Shown: positions 47,006 to 58,846 of the stretch, one piece after another
Position numbering within the stretch: position 1 is the stretch's first letter
How the letters are laid out: the number at the start of each line of letters is the position of its first letter
Assembly: GCA_038093515.1 (NCBI GenBank)
Contig: JBBPSI010000082.1
Location: forward strand, 1-64,000
Length of the DNA: 64,000 nt
Reading direction: 5' to 3'
Source: Butyriboletus loyo
Lineage: Eukaryota; Basidiomycota; Agaricomycetes; Boletales; Boletaceae
Notes under the pieces: model-generated
Database searches by the model: none
The model's input: only the letters and a program-made list of their open reading frames with translations
What the model was told of the DNA's origin: nothing
Translations under genes and position numbers: made by a program

Positions 47006-48723
47006 TCAGGAATGGTTCATCAACGCAACGATCTGAGGGTATAGAGGGATGAGATCTTGCGTTGGTTTTATCTCCTTTCCACATCGTTGCGCCTGCATTT
47101 GCACGGTGAGACACAACACTATCAACAGCTCGAGGTCCTCGTGTTGGTCTTTTCGCTTCGGCTTCAATATATCGAATAAATCGTGACCGAAGAGGATGAT
47201 GAAAATCTCGTGCACCACCGCAATGTGACGCTTCAGTGCGTCCTTTCGAGACAGACTGAACGGAACGATATCAGAAAAAAAACAGCCCAATGGAGGTATA
47301 AATACAACGAGACTCACGGTTTGCAGGGCCTTCCAAGTATCAGACATATTCTACAGATAAAATCGCCATCATCGGAAGGTCTCTTCTTCTTGCGTGGCTG
47401 CTCAGTGCAATCAGCGGCGATGTGGTTGTTGCATGGCTCAATACCCTCGTTCAGGTCGTCCTGCATCGGTTGAAACGTCAGTTGATGAAATATATGCCAT
47501 ACTGTCAGACCTACCGCATCCGTGGATTTCTCCTGTCGCTCGTTTTCGGCACGATCATCCAGGTTGTCTTCCGAACGCCGACGTTTCATGGCCGAGCGAC
47601 TGGTAGACGCAGTCGACGATGATTCGGCCACAGAATGGCTTGGAGGGTGAACGAAAGATGCAGAGGGTGATGAGCACGCTGACGTCGAGGCCGAAGCTGT
47701 TGTGCTTAAGCTCGCCGATCCCATTCCCTGATCCATCTGTGTGTGCTGCGGAGGTAGTGGGTCGGCGGTGTCGACTTGCGAATCCAGACCCGCAGACTGC
47801 CCTTCATTCGGTTTCAGCGGAGCCATAGAAGTGAAGACTAATTCTGCAATCTGCTCCGGCGACAATACGTCCGGGCGTTCCTTGATGAATAAAGACAGAA
47901 TGTCGAGGCAAATCGCTCCGCAGCCAGAGCACGTAGTCAACGAATTGTCCGAACAAATGTGAAATACGATGTTGTCCCCTGAACCATCGGCTTGGTTGTC
48001 TTGACCGCTGCAGGGATCCACACCCGAGCAGACGAGAGGCACATGAGACTCTTCATTGCTCTGATACTCTTCTCTATGGACGTCCGCAGTTTGCTGGACG
48101 GATTCCTCCACTGCGAGGTCTTCCCGAGCGCGCTGCGTGTCGTGCTGAAGGTGCTGAACTTGTCGCTGATCCAGAGCCGCTTCGGGCTGCGTAGGAAGTG
48201 GGAACTGGAACGTGAACGGGTAAGGTTGCTCAGTCAAGGGAGCGGTGGTGCCAATAGCGTTTCCAGGAGACGCGTCGGGGAAAGGGTAGCGCGTCGCAGA
48301 CAGATTGGTGTTGTTCATCGATGGAACTGGACCCTGCATAGATGGAATGAAGCCTGTCTGGAAGTGGTGTGTGTGGTGGTCTTGTTGGTTCGGCATGTTG
48401 TAGATGCCACGCGCACCGTACGCAACCGGGACCGAGGAAGAGAATGCAGGATAGGTGGCATCAGGGGGCGAGGCCAAAGGGGGACGTGACGCTCCCGGCA
48501 ATGGGTACAAGCTGGGATAAACTCTCCTCTGTGCCATGTTAAATGGAGCACTGGGAAGAGCTGTGGCGCCTTGATACGTATTTGGATGTGTCGCTCTCGA
48601 AGCTTCGGGCAGGTGTGCGAAAGACATCGGTTGAGAGTGGAATGATACGAGAAAGGTGGGTGGATAAGATCTCCCAGACGAAGGATCACGAGCAGACGTA
48701 GTTCTGAGGGAGATAGACATCAA
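47006..48723 (-). CDS. Low-complexity nuclear-type protein with a C-terminal zinc-finger-like motif
   Basis: Two exons by eye: 48723-47318 and 47255-47006, joined by a 62-nt intron with a GTGAGT donor, giving about 551 residues. The first 200 residues are Pro/Ser/Tyr-rich and disordered; then a short Cys-containing segment (ICSDNSLTTCSGCGAICLDI) precedes a Ser-rich linker. Basic clusters (AMKRRRSED, QPRKKKRPSDD) look like nuclear-localisation signals. Splicing joins FICRICLILGRPCKP to LSRKDALKRHIAVVHE, which places two Cys and two His in C2H2-like order, with the typical KDALKRH helix; the Cys-His spacing is longer than the classical 12 residues, so zinc binding is a guess. Role as a transcriptional regulator is inferred only from this. 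The 3' end could contain another intron. A decayed copy lies at 61687-62210. Confidence 0.65.
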
Positions 48724-51700
48724 CGAGCTGATTTTATAGCCAGAAGTTGGAATCCGGAGCTAACATGGTTAAACAATCATTGTTGTCCGCACGCTTAACG
48801 AGTGGCACCTATATGTCAAAGCACCCTCGAGTTTCTAGAAGAGTTAGCATCCGTGACAGCAAGTCTTTGGAAAAGAACCACGAGGTTGTGTGACTGGCAC
48901 CACAACACGATCGGACAGAGGGTGGGCAAAAATAGAAAATCAGTTCAAAAAATATATTCAAATTTGTGGACCTACAATGGGCGGTGCTCTGAACAATGCA
49001 ACGCTGTCGCTTTGACCGACATTGATAAGACGTTTCAGTCGACAGACTCGTATGCCCATCTCAGTTCAAACTGAATAGGATATATCGAGACACAGAGTTG
49101 AGAGATCTGTTCGTTTACATCGATGGACTGCTTGAAAGTAGCATATCCCTTTCGAAAATGTGCCGTCACATTAGAAACCATCGGCGAAAGCAGTTCACCC
49201 ACCTTGCACTGACCGAACGAGCGAACGGCCCGTTGTCGTGGTCTGCTGAATGGTCCTGGTGGAGATGCGTCCACTTCGGGCGGAAAAAGGACTCGGCGGA
49301 TGAACAGAGGAAAGCGGTGCACGTTAGATTTGACGCCAAGCAACCACAAGTTTCCAGGACCTTCCGTGAGGGTCAGACGGCCTCGCAACTGGGCGATGCT
49401 ACAATTGACAAAGGGCGCGACGGATGTACCCTTCGACGACGCAATCGACAGCTCCAACGCGTAGACGCCAAAGCTCGGACGAATAGGTAGGCCATAATTC
49501 GGATCTATGTGGTCGAATGCCGAACGCCACTTTGACAGGCTTGTTGACTTGGTTTTGCTGGACGTTACGCTTTCGCCCAGCATCTACAGCACGCAGGCCA
49601 ATGTCTACTAGTCGCTCTGGTTTCCGCGCAGGCCTGCCCACGAAAACACGTTTTCTTCCAGCGCTCGTAAACAAGTTTATTTCCTCGACGCCAGATTAGC
49701 CTGTCGCATGCGCCACTTTTGGTTGTCATCAAGGCTTGCATCAACCCAGATGCACGTGCCTCTCGCCACCAGCTTGAACCACTAGGTCAGTGGATTGCAT
49801 TACATTTTAGGACAACTCACTCCAGAATATCCCATATGTAGCACCTCAAAGAGGGGTCGCCACCAGATGCAACTACCAACGAACGTAGTCACCCCGAACA
49901 CTTGGGACAGAGTCGCAGACTGTTTTACCGACCAGTCGTCGGGGAAAACCCCAGCTACCTTGAAAAGATGATGACCTCCTAACCGATTATAAGCACAATA
50001 TCAACAAAGGGACTACAACCCAAGAGAAAATAAACAGGCAAACCATACTCTGGCAAACGAACGGATGACGACTTACCTAGGAGTGTTTCGTCTTGTAAAA
50101 AATGTGTTGATGATCGCGGACACGACCGTGAGTCACGGAAGCAACCAGGCGCAGAAAAAGTATACCGAACGGTATGGTAGAGGAAGGGGGAAGAGAGAAG
50201 AGAAGACAGCGACATGCACACCCAGGGAGGTATCACTTATAACCTTGTTCTGGTGTCTGACCCACAAGCCAGTGCGTGGAGATCCGGCGTGATGCCAGGG
50301 CCTTCCAATCTGCCAAAAATTCGGCCCACCTAGACTGACAACGATGACAATACACAATTATGATCGTGGAAAGTTCAAGCTGCGATGCCGATTAGAACTT
50401 CACCGCGCCGCGAGTGATCTTGATTCCTGGGCATAATATACTTGTGTTCTGAGGACACGATGTCGGGAGCAACTTGAAGACTCGTCGGTCCATTGTTTAG
50501 CGACATTGTTTTGGCAAGATCGGCGGTAGAGTCTATTTTCGGCAAGTTTGTTTGTTTACAATCACGTGCCAGTACTTGCTCCGATTCTGACTTTAAAACT
50601 ATTACACTACATCATTACACTTGCTGACCGAGTCCCCCGAAAATTGCCATGTGCGCACGCTTGGATTTTAGTACATGTTGCACTGGCAACTACAGTGCGA
50701 GTTCATCTTCATCAGCAAAGGTCGTCGCTCATTCACGCTGGGGGACCCACCCTCCTGTCACAGAACCGTAAAAGTAGTAGTCATAGATCCAGGGAGAGTG
50801 TGCTTAAACAGTCCAACTCGCTCTGGGGGGTTGTGGATCGCACTTGACACTAATTTCTCTAGTGAAGGTCGCTGGGGTCATGATTGGCGGAGGTATGGAA
50901 ACAGATCGCCGATGAAGCGAAGGAGCTGTTGGTGCTTCTTCCTCACGGGTAACCTACCTTGGCAAGGTCACATCTATACCCCGGGTGCAGAGGCCTATTG
51001 TGTTGGGTTACAGAACCGAGGATTAGGTACGCGGTGCGATGGTGGGGCACGGCCAGCTCGTTCCCGCAAAGTCCACGCTTGATCCCATGTTGTTAGGACC
51101 GTGGAATCCGGTACACTGTGTAGTATCGCAGTATTCTGAATTCGCAATCCAGGATGCCTTCCATGGATACGGGCGAGTTGGCTAACGAGGTGGGCGTAGT
51201 TGTGATGTGAGGACGATATTGACGCTGATATCATTCTGACTTCTTATACGCCTGGACGCTAATTGGTACTGGTGCAGGTGATCACCATTAACAGAGATAT
51301 GACTTTCGAAGGCCGTAGCTACTCCGATAGTCAACGAGTGCGATATGATGAGATGAATAGCATTCATACATGGGTTATCGCATTGAATATGGCATGGACT
51401 CGGTGCACTAATCAAGAGTGTTTAGTAGATCGTGTGGCCATCCCTTGCTCCGTCAAAGCCTCTCAGACTATTGGTCGGATTTCACGAATGATATACCATC
51501 CGTCAGTCATCCTCTACGTATATGGGCCCATAGCAAGCCAGTCAGCAGAAGAGACATGCGGCGCAAACTTCACGACACTACCTGACTACAATATTCCATT
51601 GCGCATCGACTACGCCTAGCTCCACGTCGGGGGTAATCCAATTCTAACCTTCGATCGGACTCGGTTAAAGTCAAGGGTATTGGCATTACACGCTGCGCAA

Positions 51701-53707
51701 AGACAGACTTTGGACTTGAAACAACCGCTCAGGAAATACTGGAAAGCTTTTCGGACGCCGGGAGATGAAGGCAGCACTGGACAAGGCAGACAATCACCAC
51801 GGTTAACATCATAATATCCCGGTTATCTACAAACACCCCAGCTAACATAAGCGCATCGCAATAGATGCAATCTACATGAAATTCGATGATTAATATTCAT
51901 CCTCAAGCTGAGTGCAATGATATCAGCATCAGTTCATGTCAGAGTGAAATATGATGTGGACGACCCCACCAACTTGTCAAGTCGACAGTGGCATAGTAGC
52001 CCATGCTCGCAGGAATATGGACCTCTACGATGATGTATCTTTAGCAACTTCTCTATTCGGCTCAGCGTGTCAAGGGCTCAGCCGATCTTGCATCGAATAT
52101 GCTTATTGGACTTATCAAACTGACTCTCAGGAAAATAAATGCTACACTTTAATTAGGGCGATCCGGATCAGATGATCCATGACACTCTCAGGCAACCGAA
52201 GTCCCTGCTTCGGGCTGCAAACGAGAGCTTGGACAGCGCAGGGTCCGTCGTTGCAACAGACATGCCCGTTGATAGCAACGACGACGTTGCATTCCGAGGG
52301 AGAACGCTCGATTGGGCGACGATGGGGAAGGGAGAGACAGTAAGCGCTTAAGCGCTGGCCCTTTCAAATTCCGTTTACCTCGGGGGAGCCTCACAACAGA
52401 AACTGCTCAGCCAATGCTGTCCGTTCATTTATGGACGCCTTGCACTGCTTAAATCCATCCAGTGCTCGTCGGCAACTGCTTCAGGTTGATCGACCTCGTG
52501 GGCAACACTCTCATCAAGAAGACTTGATCTTGGCATGGTAACATAGACTTTTGCCAGATTGGCGCTGAGATCTACTGGCAGTCCACTGGCAACACGGCTG
52601 TTGTGATATCCTATGCGCTCGGAAACCTAGATATCCAAGTCAACGATGTCACTTAAACTAGTGGTCAACTCCAGATCATGTTGAACAGCGTCAGCGCTCG
52701 TACTGCTGACGAAACTGGACCTTGTGATTCGGATGCTCGGCCGAGGCTGGGCTGGGGGAAGAGCGGGCAGCCGGAACATCCAGACTCCGAGTCTATCGAC
52801 ACGGCTCAGATGCTGACTCGACTCGGACGGATATGGCTGTGTATGTCTAATGTTTGACACTTGGAGAATAGAGGTTGCCACGTCCTTCCACATGTGGGGA
52901 ATCCTGATGCGTATTTGAGGATGAGCATGGATGATCTGCAGCCTGTGGTCGCACATGGCTAGAGTTGCTTTCCGGACTCGATGTCTCTGAGTCACCGTGC
53001 AGTGCGCAACTGAAATCCGTGGTAGCACGGATATGGTCAAGACTGAGGCTTTAGGGTTTGCCTCGTGGCAGCGCATTGTGCACGCCAGTTACCAGAGCTA
53101 TGTACCCAATTTCAAGACAGGTGGAGCAGGTGACCGGATCTAGGGAACTGTATCCTGTGACATCGCCACGGTCCCTCATGCTCGCAAGGACTTGGTGCCC
53201 ATTGGAGTGTGATCGAATATACCTCCGAGCAAGCTTGGGAATGAGGTCGTGCTTCTTGGTCGTGGGCCGCGGCAGACGTTGGATGAACCCAAGACCTATG
53301 GACGCTCTATGTCCGCATTTCGTCTAGCATATCAGACGCGCCGGCAATGACTCAGTACCAAAAAGGCGGGGTCTCACGTGATTGGCACTGTACCTGGAGT
53401 GGGACCGGGCTAAGAGCCGACAACTCCACCCTTGGCTTTAAAACCGTCCACGTCCCTTCTCTCAACGACCCCTCCCAACCCCAGCTCCTCTTCGCAAGGG
53501 CTGATCTCTCATTAACATTCGTCTCTGTATCGTCCTCTGATCACTCTCTATTTCTGTCATTGAACTCTGCAACCCTGGCACCCCTACGCCCGCGCAGACG
53601 CATGTCACCCAGTCCACAAGCCTCTTTTCGATAACTAGCCCTAAACCACACATCTATATCAATCTCGAATCATCCTCGTACACTTCTCCTATTCTTTTGC
53701 TCTAATC
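48724..53707. other. Gene-poor stretch, about 5 kb
   Basis: No gene supported. The longest open frame is 182 codons (49035-49583, -), with no recognised domain, and overlapping frames on both strands. The part from about 51600 to 52200 is rich in stop codons. Between 52400 and 53330 several broken stretches look protein-like (for example IGAEIYWQSTGNTAVVISYA near 52560-52620 and LGNEVVLLGRGPRQTLDEPK near 53235-53295), suggesting old gene or transposon debris, but I cannot assign a family. A TATA-like string (ggctttaaaacc) at 53433 probably belongs to the kinase gene downstream. Confidence 0.45.
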
Positions 53708-55929
53708 ATGAGTGCTGCATTCCGTATCTCATCCGCGCTCTGGGAAAAGATCCACCATTTCGCGTCCTTTCCCCAGACTGGAGGTCAGTTGTTCGCTCTG
53801 CTCTCCTCGTTGATCTCGCTTTCTCTATCCTGTCTCTCCTTCCGTCTGTGGCGGGACCTCAGTACCGTTTCTGAGTTCAGGGTCCTCCGCGGACATTCGG
53901 ATTGCGAGACAAAGTAACTCGAGATCGTAGATGGTCTTACGAGCCCAAGGATAGTGACACGTAAAGTACTGTCTCTATCTATTTCCATGCCTTTTATGAT
54001 CGTTCTCGTGTCTCATGTGATACTGATCGTGACCTCATGCAACAGTGTCCCTTCAACAAATGGTTCTCTTCGGGCAGCATCCCAGCCAAGGTACTCTTCT
54101 GAAAGCCAGCCAGTTTTTAGTTGGTAAGTTGCCTCTCGAGTTCGATCCACTCACTCGTCGAGTTGTTCTAACTAATGCACATTCTCGTCATTCCTCTGAT
54201 CTTGATGCAGAGGAACTTCCGGTTCGCCTTGCCCACCGTGTCAAAGAGCTTGATGAACTCCCATATAACTTAAGCGAAATGCTCTCCATACGTAAAGTTA
54301 AGAACTGGTACGCGCAGAGTTTTGAGGTGGGTTATTAATCTCAAATTATTTGAATTTCTTCGAACCCTGAGTTATTCACATTACGTTTCATCACTGTCGC
54401 AGGAATTGATCAATTTTCCGTCACTTTCCTTATCACCTGCTGCCCGACAGTCGTTGTTTGCCCGTTTGGACAAGGAGGACACGAATATATTTCTCCCGGA
54501 GAGTGTCCCTAATCCATCCCTCATCACCTCCTACCTTGACGGAGACGGCGCTGCCAGCGGCTTGGCGTATGGTGAGAAGGAGGGTGCCGTGTATGGGAGC
54601 AAGGTGGGCAATGGAACATACAATGGAAACGGAAATGGTGGTGGGAATGGCAACGGGGTGTGTGGGCTTCGAAATGGGAACATCAAGCTGCGTGTTCCAA
54701 TCGAACGAAGGTCGGTGTGGTCCCTGTACGATCTTCTTTTCTGATTCCCATGATCCATACAGATACTATGCCCAAACCCCTTCCCGTACCTACCCACCGG
54801 AAATCCACGACTATAATGCCCGATTCACGAAGACGTTGGAAACCATCAAGCGTAGACATGATCCCACGGTGACCACTGTCGCTCAGGGTGTGTTAGAGTG
54901 GCAGAGGGCAAAGGGAATTAAATCAGGTATGGGAGTGGGGTTGCCCGCGTACGGGCAAAGCGGAGGTGAAGTGCAGGCGTGGTTGGATAGGTTCTACATG
55001 TCGCGCATCGGGATACGGTTCCTAATTGGACAGCGTGAGTATTTCATTCCATGGATTTCGTTCGTCTTGTTGACTCTGATTAAGATGTGGCGTTGAATAA
55101 CCAACAACCGCACAAGGATTATGTGGGCATTATCTGTACCGAAGCTGTGAGTTCCTATCGCTTGTCGTTGTGTTGTCTCACGATAGCTTCCTCATATGCA
55201 TGGTCTTCGTTTAACAGAATGTGCATGATATCCTGCAGGAAGCCATCGAGAATGCCCGGTTCGTCTGTGAAGAACATTATGCGATGTTCCGAGGACCGCC
55301 CGTGCAACTCATTTGCCCTCCTGACCTGACGTTCGCTTATGTACCGGGACATCTATCCCACATCGTTTTCGAACTGCTCAAGAATTCACTGCGAGCTGTC
55401 GTGGAGAGGTTTGGGCCAGAGTACGAAGACTGGATGATCGAAGACTCTTCCTCGGGCGGAAGCAATGGTGGATACCCTCCGATCAAGGTGATCGTGGTTG
55501 AGGGGAGCGAGGACATCACCATCAAGATCTCCGATGAGGGGGGTGGTATTCCGAGGAGTGCCATCCCGCTTATTTGGACTTATATGTACACGACCATGGG
55601 TGGTCAAAGTATCGATCAAGACTTCCAGGTAAGGACATACCTTGGCTTCGTGGACGGGCCATGCGTTGATCTCATTGTTACAGGCGGACGACTTTCAAGC
55701 GCCGATGGCAGGCTTCGGATACGGCCTACCGCTCTCTCGACTGGTGCGTCATCCACGAGGATCTTTCACGTGTTGTAATCTCACTGGGGATCTGGTTGTT
55801 TTGTTTTTGTTTGGATAGTATGCGAGATATTTTGGTGGCGATTTGCGCCTCATCTCCATGGATGGCTTTGGCACAGATGTGTATATCCATCTGAACAAAC
55901 TCTCGAGTAGTCGAGAGCCCTTGCCTTGA
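53708..55929 (+). CDS. PDK: Mitochondrial pyruvate dehydrogenase kinase
   Basis: Phosphorylates and inactivates the E1 component of the mitochondrial pyruvate dehydrogenase complex; a GHKL-fold protein kinase. Nine exons by eye: 53708-53783, 54046-54123, 54211-54326, 54403-54710, 54763-55034, 55085-55146, 55218-55628, 55684-55743 and 55819-55929, giving 497 residues. Family blocks: [11 protein letters not shown] and [20 protein letters not shown] in the helical N-terminal domain; the N box [13 protein letters not shown] (about 354-366); the G1 box DEGGGIP (about 410); and the G2 box [20 protein letters not shown] (about 451-470). An insertion rich in Gly and Asn ([16 protein letters not shown], about residues 160-175) lies within the N-terminal domain and is not part of the family core. 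The related branched-chain kinase is less likely because the C-terminal blocks fit PDK. The first intron is 262 nt, long for this genome. Confidence 0.93.
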
Positions 55930-56270
55930 TTGGCTCGGGGGTCAGGCAGACGTACTATATTATACGTTTTGTCGTACCCGGCATCCTACTGATGGAGCAG
56001 AGATAGCAGTGGTGGATGCATGACGATCTTAAACACGAGTGGAGCGCGAGGCTGTTGTACCCAGGTAACACAAGGATCGTGTGCATGTACATGTACTGTA
56101 GGCCGAGTTCTGTTCCTGTGCTCTTTGCGTATTTTTTATTATCTATTACATAATAGTGCGATGACCCCTCCTATTTGTCGCTGTTTGGCATGGCTTTCGA
56201 CTGCAGCGTGGCGCGGTTTCGTATGCGTAGAATTGAGTGTAGCCATATTCAAGGTGATTGGCTGCGCGGC
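55930..56270. other. Short intergenic region
   Basis: Separates the kinase gene from RSC8 in tandem. Contains short T/A-rich runs (ttttttattatctattac near 56132) that may act in 3'-end formation or the RSC8 promoter. The RSC8 frame is open upstream to 56175, so a longer N-terminus is possible but less likely. Confidence 0.45.
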
Positions 56271-58460
56271 ATGGACTCGCCAAAACGTGCTGGATCGCCT
56301 TCCCCTTCCTCTGAAACGAAACGTATAAAGCTTACAGTTCCATTAGGCCAACAATCACAAGGTGCTACCCCCGTTGACCCCGAAAATGCACCAGGAAAGC
56401 GCTCAGAACTCGACCCCATTCAAGGTGGTGAGATTGGCAACATACACAACGACATAGATGGCGGTGGTGGTGGAACAAGTGGAGAAGGCGCCGCTGGAGA
56501 GGTGCGGGTGTTGAAAGAGGGCGAGGGCGAGGAGGATGCGGGCGACGTGTCGATGGCTGAGGTCGTCGATGAAGACGTCGAGTCGGGGGACGAAGGCGAC
56601 GACGAAGACCCCGCCCAACTCGAGGCGACACGGTTAAAACTCGAGGAACAAGCCCGAAAATACCTCGCAGCGCAGACGCACGACGTCATCATCCCTTCTT
56701 ATTCGGCTTGGTTCGACATGTCGACCGTTCATCCTGTCGAACGTCGTGCGCTCCCAGAGTTTTTCAATTCGAGGAATCGATCCAAGACGCCTTCGATTTA
56801 TAAAGAGTACCGCGACTTTATGATTAACACGTATCGTCTTCGGCCGACGGAGTATTTGACGGTGACGGCGTGTAGACGAAACTTGGCTGGCGATGTCTGT
56901 GCTATCATGCGTGTCCACGCGTTCCTCGAACAGTGGGGACTTATCAACTACCAGGTGCGGTTTGTTTCTGTAGTCTTGATGTCTTTTTCGTGCGTGCCAA
57001 CCGAATGGCTTTGAAAGATCGACCCAGAACAAAGACCGGCAGCACTTGTCCCTCCATTCACGGGACATTTCCGCGTCATCCTCGACACACCTCGTGGCCT
57101 TCAGTCTCTCCATCCCGGAACACGCCCTTCTAACACCCACCTCGCTGCCAATGGCGTGCCAAAAAATCACATGGCGTCCCAACAGCTCGGCGCTGCATCC
57201 TCTACCCTCAGTTCCACCGCCATTTCCGCTTCCCTCGAACTCCGCAATTCCATTTACCAAACCACCTCGAAAGCCTCCCGAGAACTAAAACCCGCCGAAG
57301 CCAAAACGCTCGCAAACGGTATTTCCTCGAATGCCAGAGGAAACATGTCGTACCAATGTGATACCTGCGGGACCGACTGTACCGCACTACGGTATCACAG
57401 TCTAAAGGTCAAAGACTTTGAGCTCTGTGCATCGTGTTATCTCGATGGGCGGTTCCCCTCGACCATGTTCAGCGGCGACTTTGTGAAGTTGAGTGCTGCA
57501 CCGCCTGGCGTTGGCCATGGTGCAGATGACGAATGGACGGATCAAGAGGTGTTGTTACTACTGGAGGGAATTGAGATGTATGACGATGATTGGACCGCTA
57601 TCGAGGATCACGTCGGGACGCGCACGGCACAACAATGTATACGCAAATTCCTCTCGTTACCGATCGAAGACCCGTACATTGCAGCGGAAGGGGATCAGGG
57701 GCCGCTCAGATATGGGAAGATTCCGTTCGAGCAGGCGGATAATCCTGTGATGAGCGTAGTGGCGTTCCTCGCGGGTGCGGTGAACCCTGCCGTTGCCGCC
57801 GAAGCAGCCAAGACGGCCATGCACGTTCTCGCCGAGGGCGGTGCGTCAAAAGAAACCGAGACCAAAAAACAAGGGAACATGAAGGAGGATGTGGACGACG
57901 AGAAGCTCGAGAGGGGGGATGCGATGCAACAAGACGTCCCAGAGGCACCATCTGTACCACCCAATGGTGAACCGTCGATCAAGAATGGTACGGAGGGTCC
58001 GCAGGGAACCGACATGGTCGTTGACCAACCTACGGAGTCGACCAAGCCTATGCCGAAAATCTCTCATTCCCACGTAGCGCGCGCTGCGGGACTCGCTCTC
58101 AAATCCTCTGCGCGTGCTGCATCGGCACTTGCGGATGCGGAGGACGCGACGATTCGAAGCACGCTTGCGTCGTTGATCAAGTTGACGCTGACCAAACTGG
58201 AGCTGAAGATGACCGCGTTTGAGGAACTGGAAGAGCTTTTGGAGGAAGAACGAAAAGGTCTGGAGAGCACACGGATGGCGCTCGTCAACGAGCGGGTGAA
58301 TTTGAAACGGATGTTGGACGGGGTGAGAGCCGAGCTGGGCAAGAATGCCAATCTTGGGACGACGAGTCAGGGGACGCCGGTGAGCGAGGTGCCGTCGGGG
58401 ACGCCGATAGAAGGGGACGTGGGTCCGGTGAGCGATGGTAGTTTTGCGCAGCTGGGTTGA
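56271..58460 (+). CDS. RSC8: SWI3/RSC8-type chromatin-remodelling subunit (SWIRM-ZZ-SANT)
   Basis: Core scaffold subunit of SWI/SNF or RSC chromatin remodellers, acting in the nucleus. Two exons by eye: 56271-56954 and 57018-58460, giving 708 residues. The SWIRM domain (about 138-235) runs from [11 protein letters not shown] through [20 protein letters not shown] and continues after the intron with [10 protein letters not shown]-type zinc finger (about 340-376) shows [10 protein letters not shown] and [14 protein letters not shown]. The SANT domain (about 400-450) has [20 protein letters not shown] and [18 protein letters not shown] long C-terminal coiled coil (about 615-680, [20 protein letters not shown]) is the usual dimerisation region. 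The N-terminus is acidic ([11 protein letters not shown]). The start at 56271 (MDSPKRAG) was preferred over the upstream in-frame ATG at 56175, which adds a Cys/Arg-rich extension. Confidence 0.95.
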
Positions 58461-58846
58461 ATACGAGGGGGGGGTGGAGGGACGGTTTTCGAGAACGTGC
58501 TATGATTATTCTCTGCTATTGCGATGCGTGTTGTCTGCTTACTTGTGGTGCTCTCTCTCTCTTCCCCCCCTTATACTTACACGGCTGTGTACGTTCATGT
58601 CGCTTCGAATCCGTCTACACAACTTACACGTATACGGCGGCCCTTGTCGCTTTTTTCTCGAATGGCGCTCGTGTCATGATCACGATCGATTCGTGATTCA
58701 GTTGTAGCCCTGCTGGAGGCAGCAGGCTGTGCGCTGGATTCTACTACCTGCGAGCACCTCCTGAGTCAACTACATCCCGTTTCTGTTCAAACGTGGCTTA
58801 CAGGCACCTCCATTCTCGACTACCCACTAACCACCAGTATATAGCT
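58461..58846. other. Convergent intergenic region
   Basis: 3' regions of RSC8 (+) and the HET gene (-). Contains a CT-rich run (ctctctctcttccccccctt at 58551). No gene seen. Confidence 0.5.

Noticed and set aside
49035..49583. 182-codon minus-strand gene
   Set aside because: Open frames overlap on both strands here, with no domain, no splice context and no related sequence in the window.
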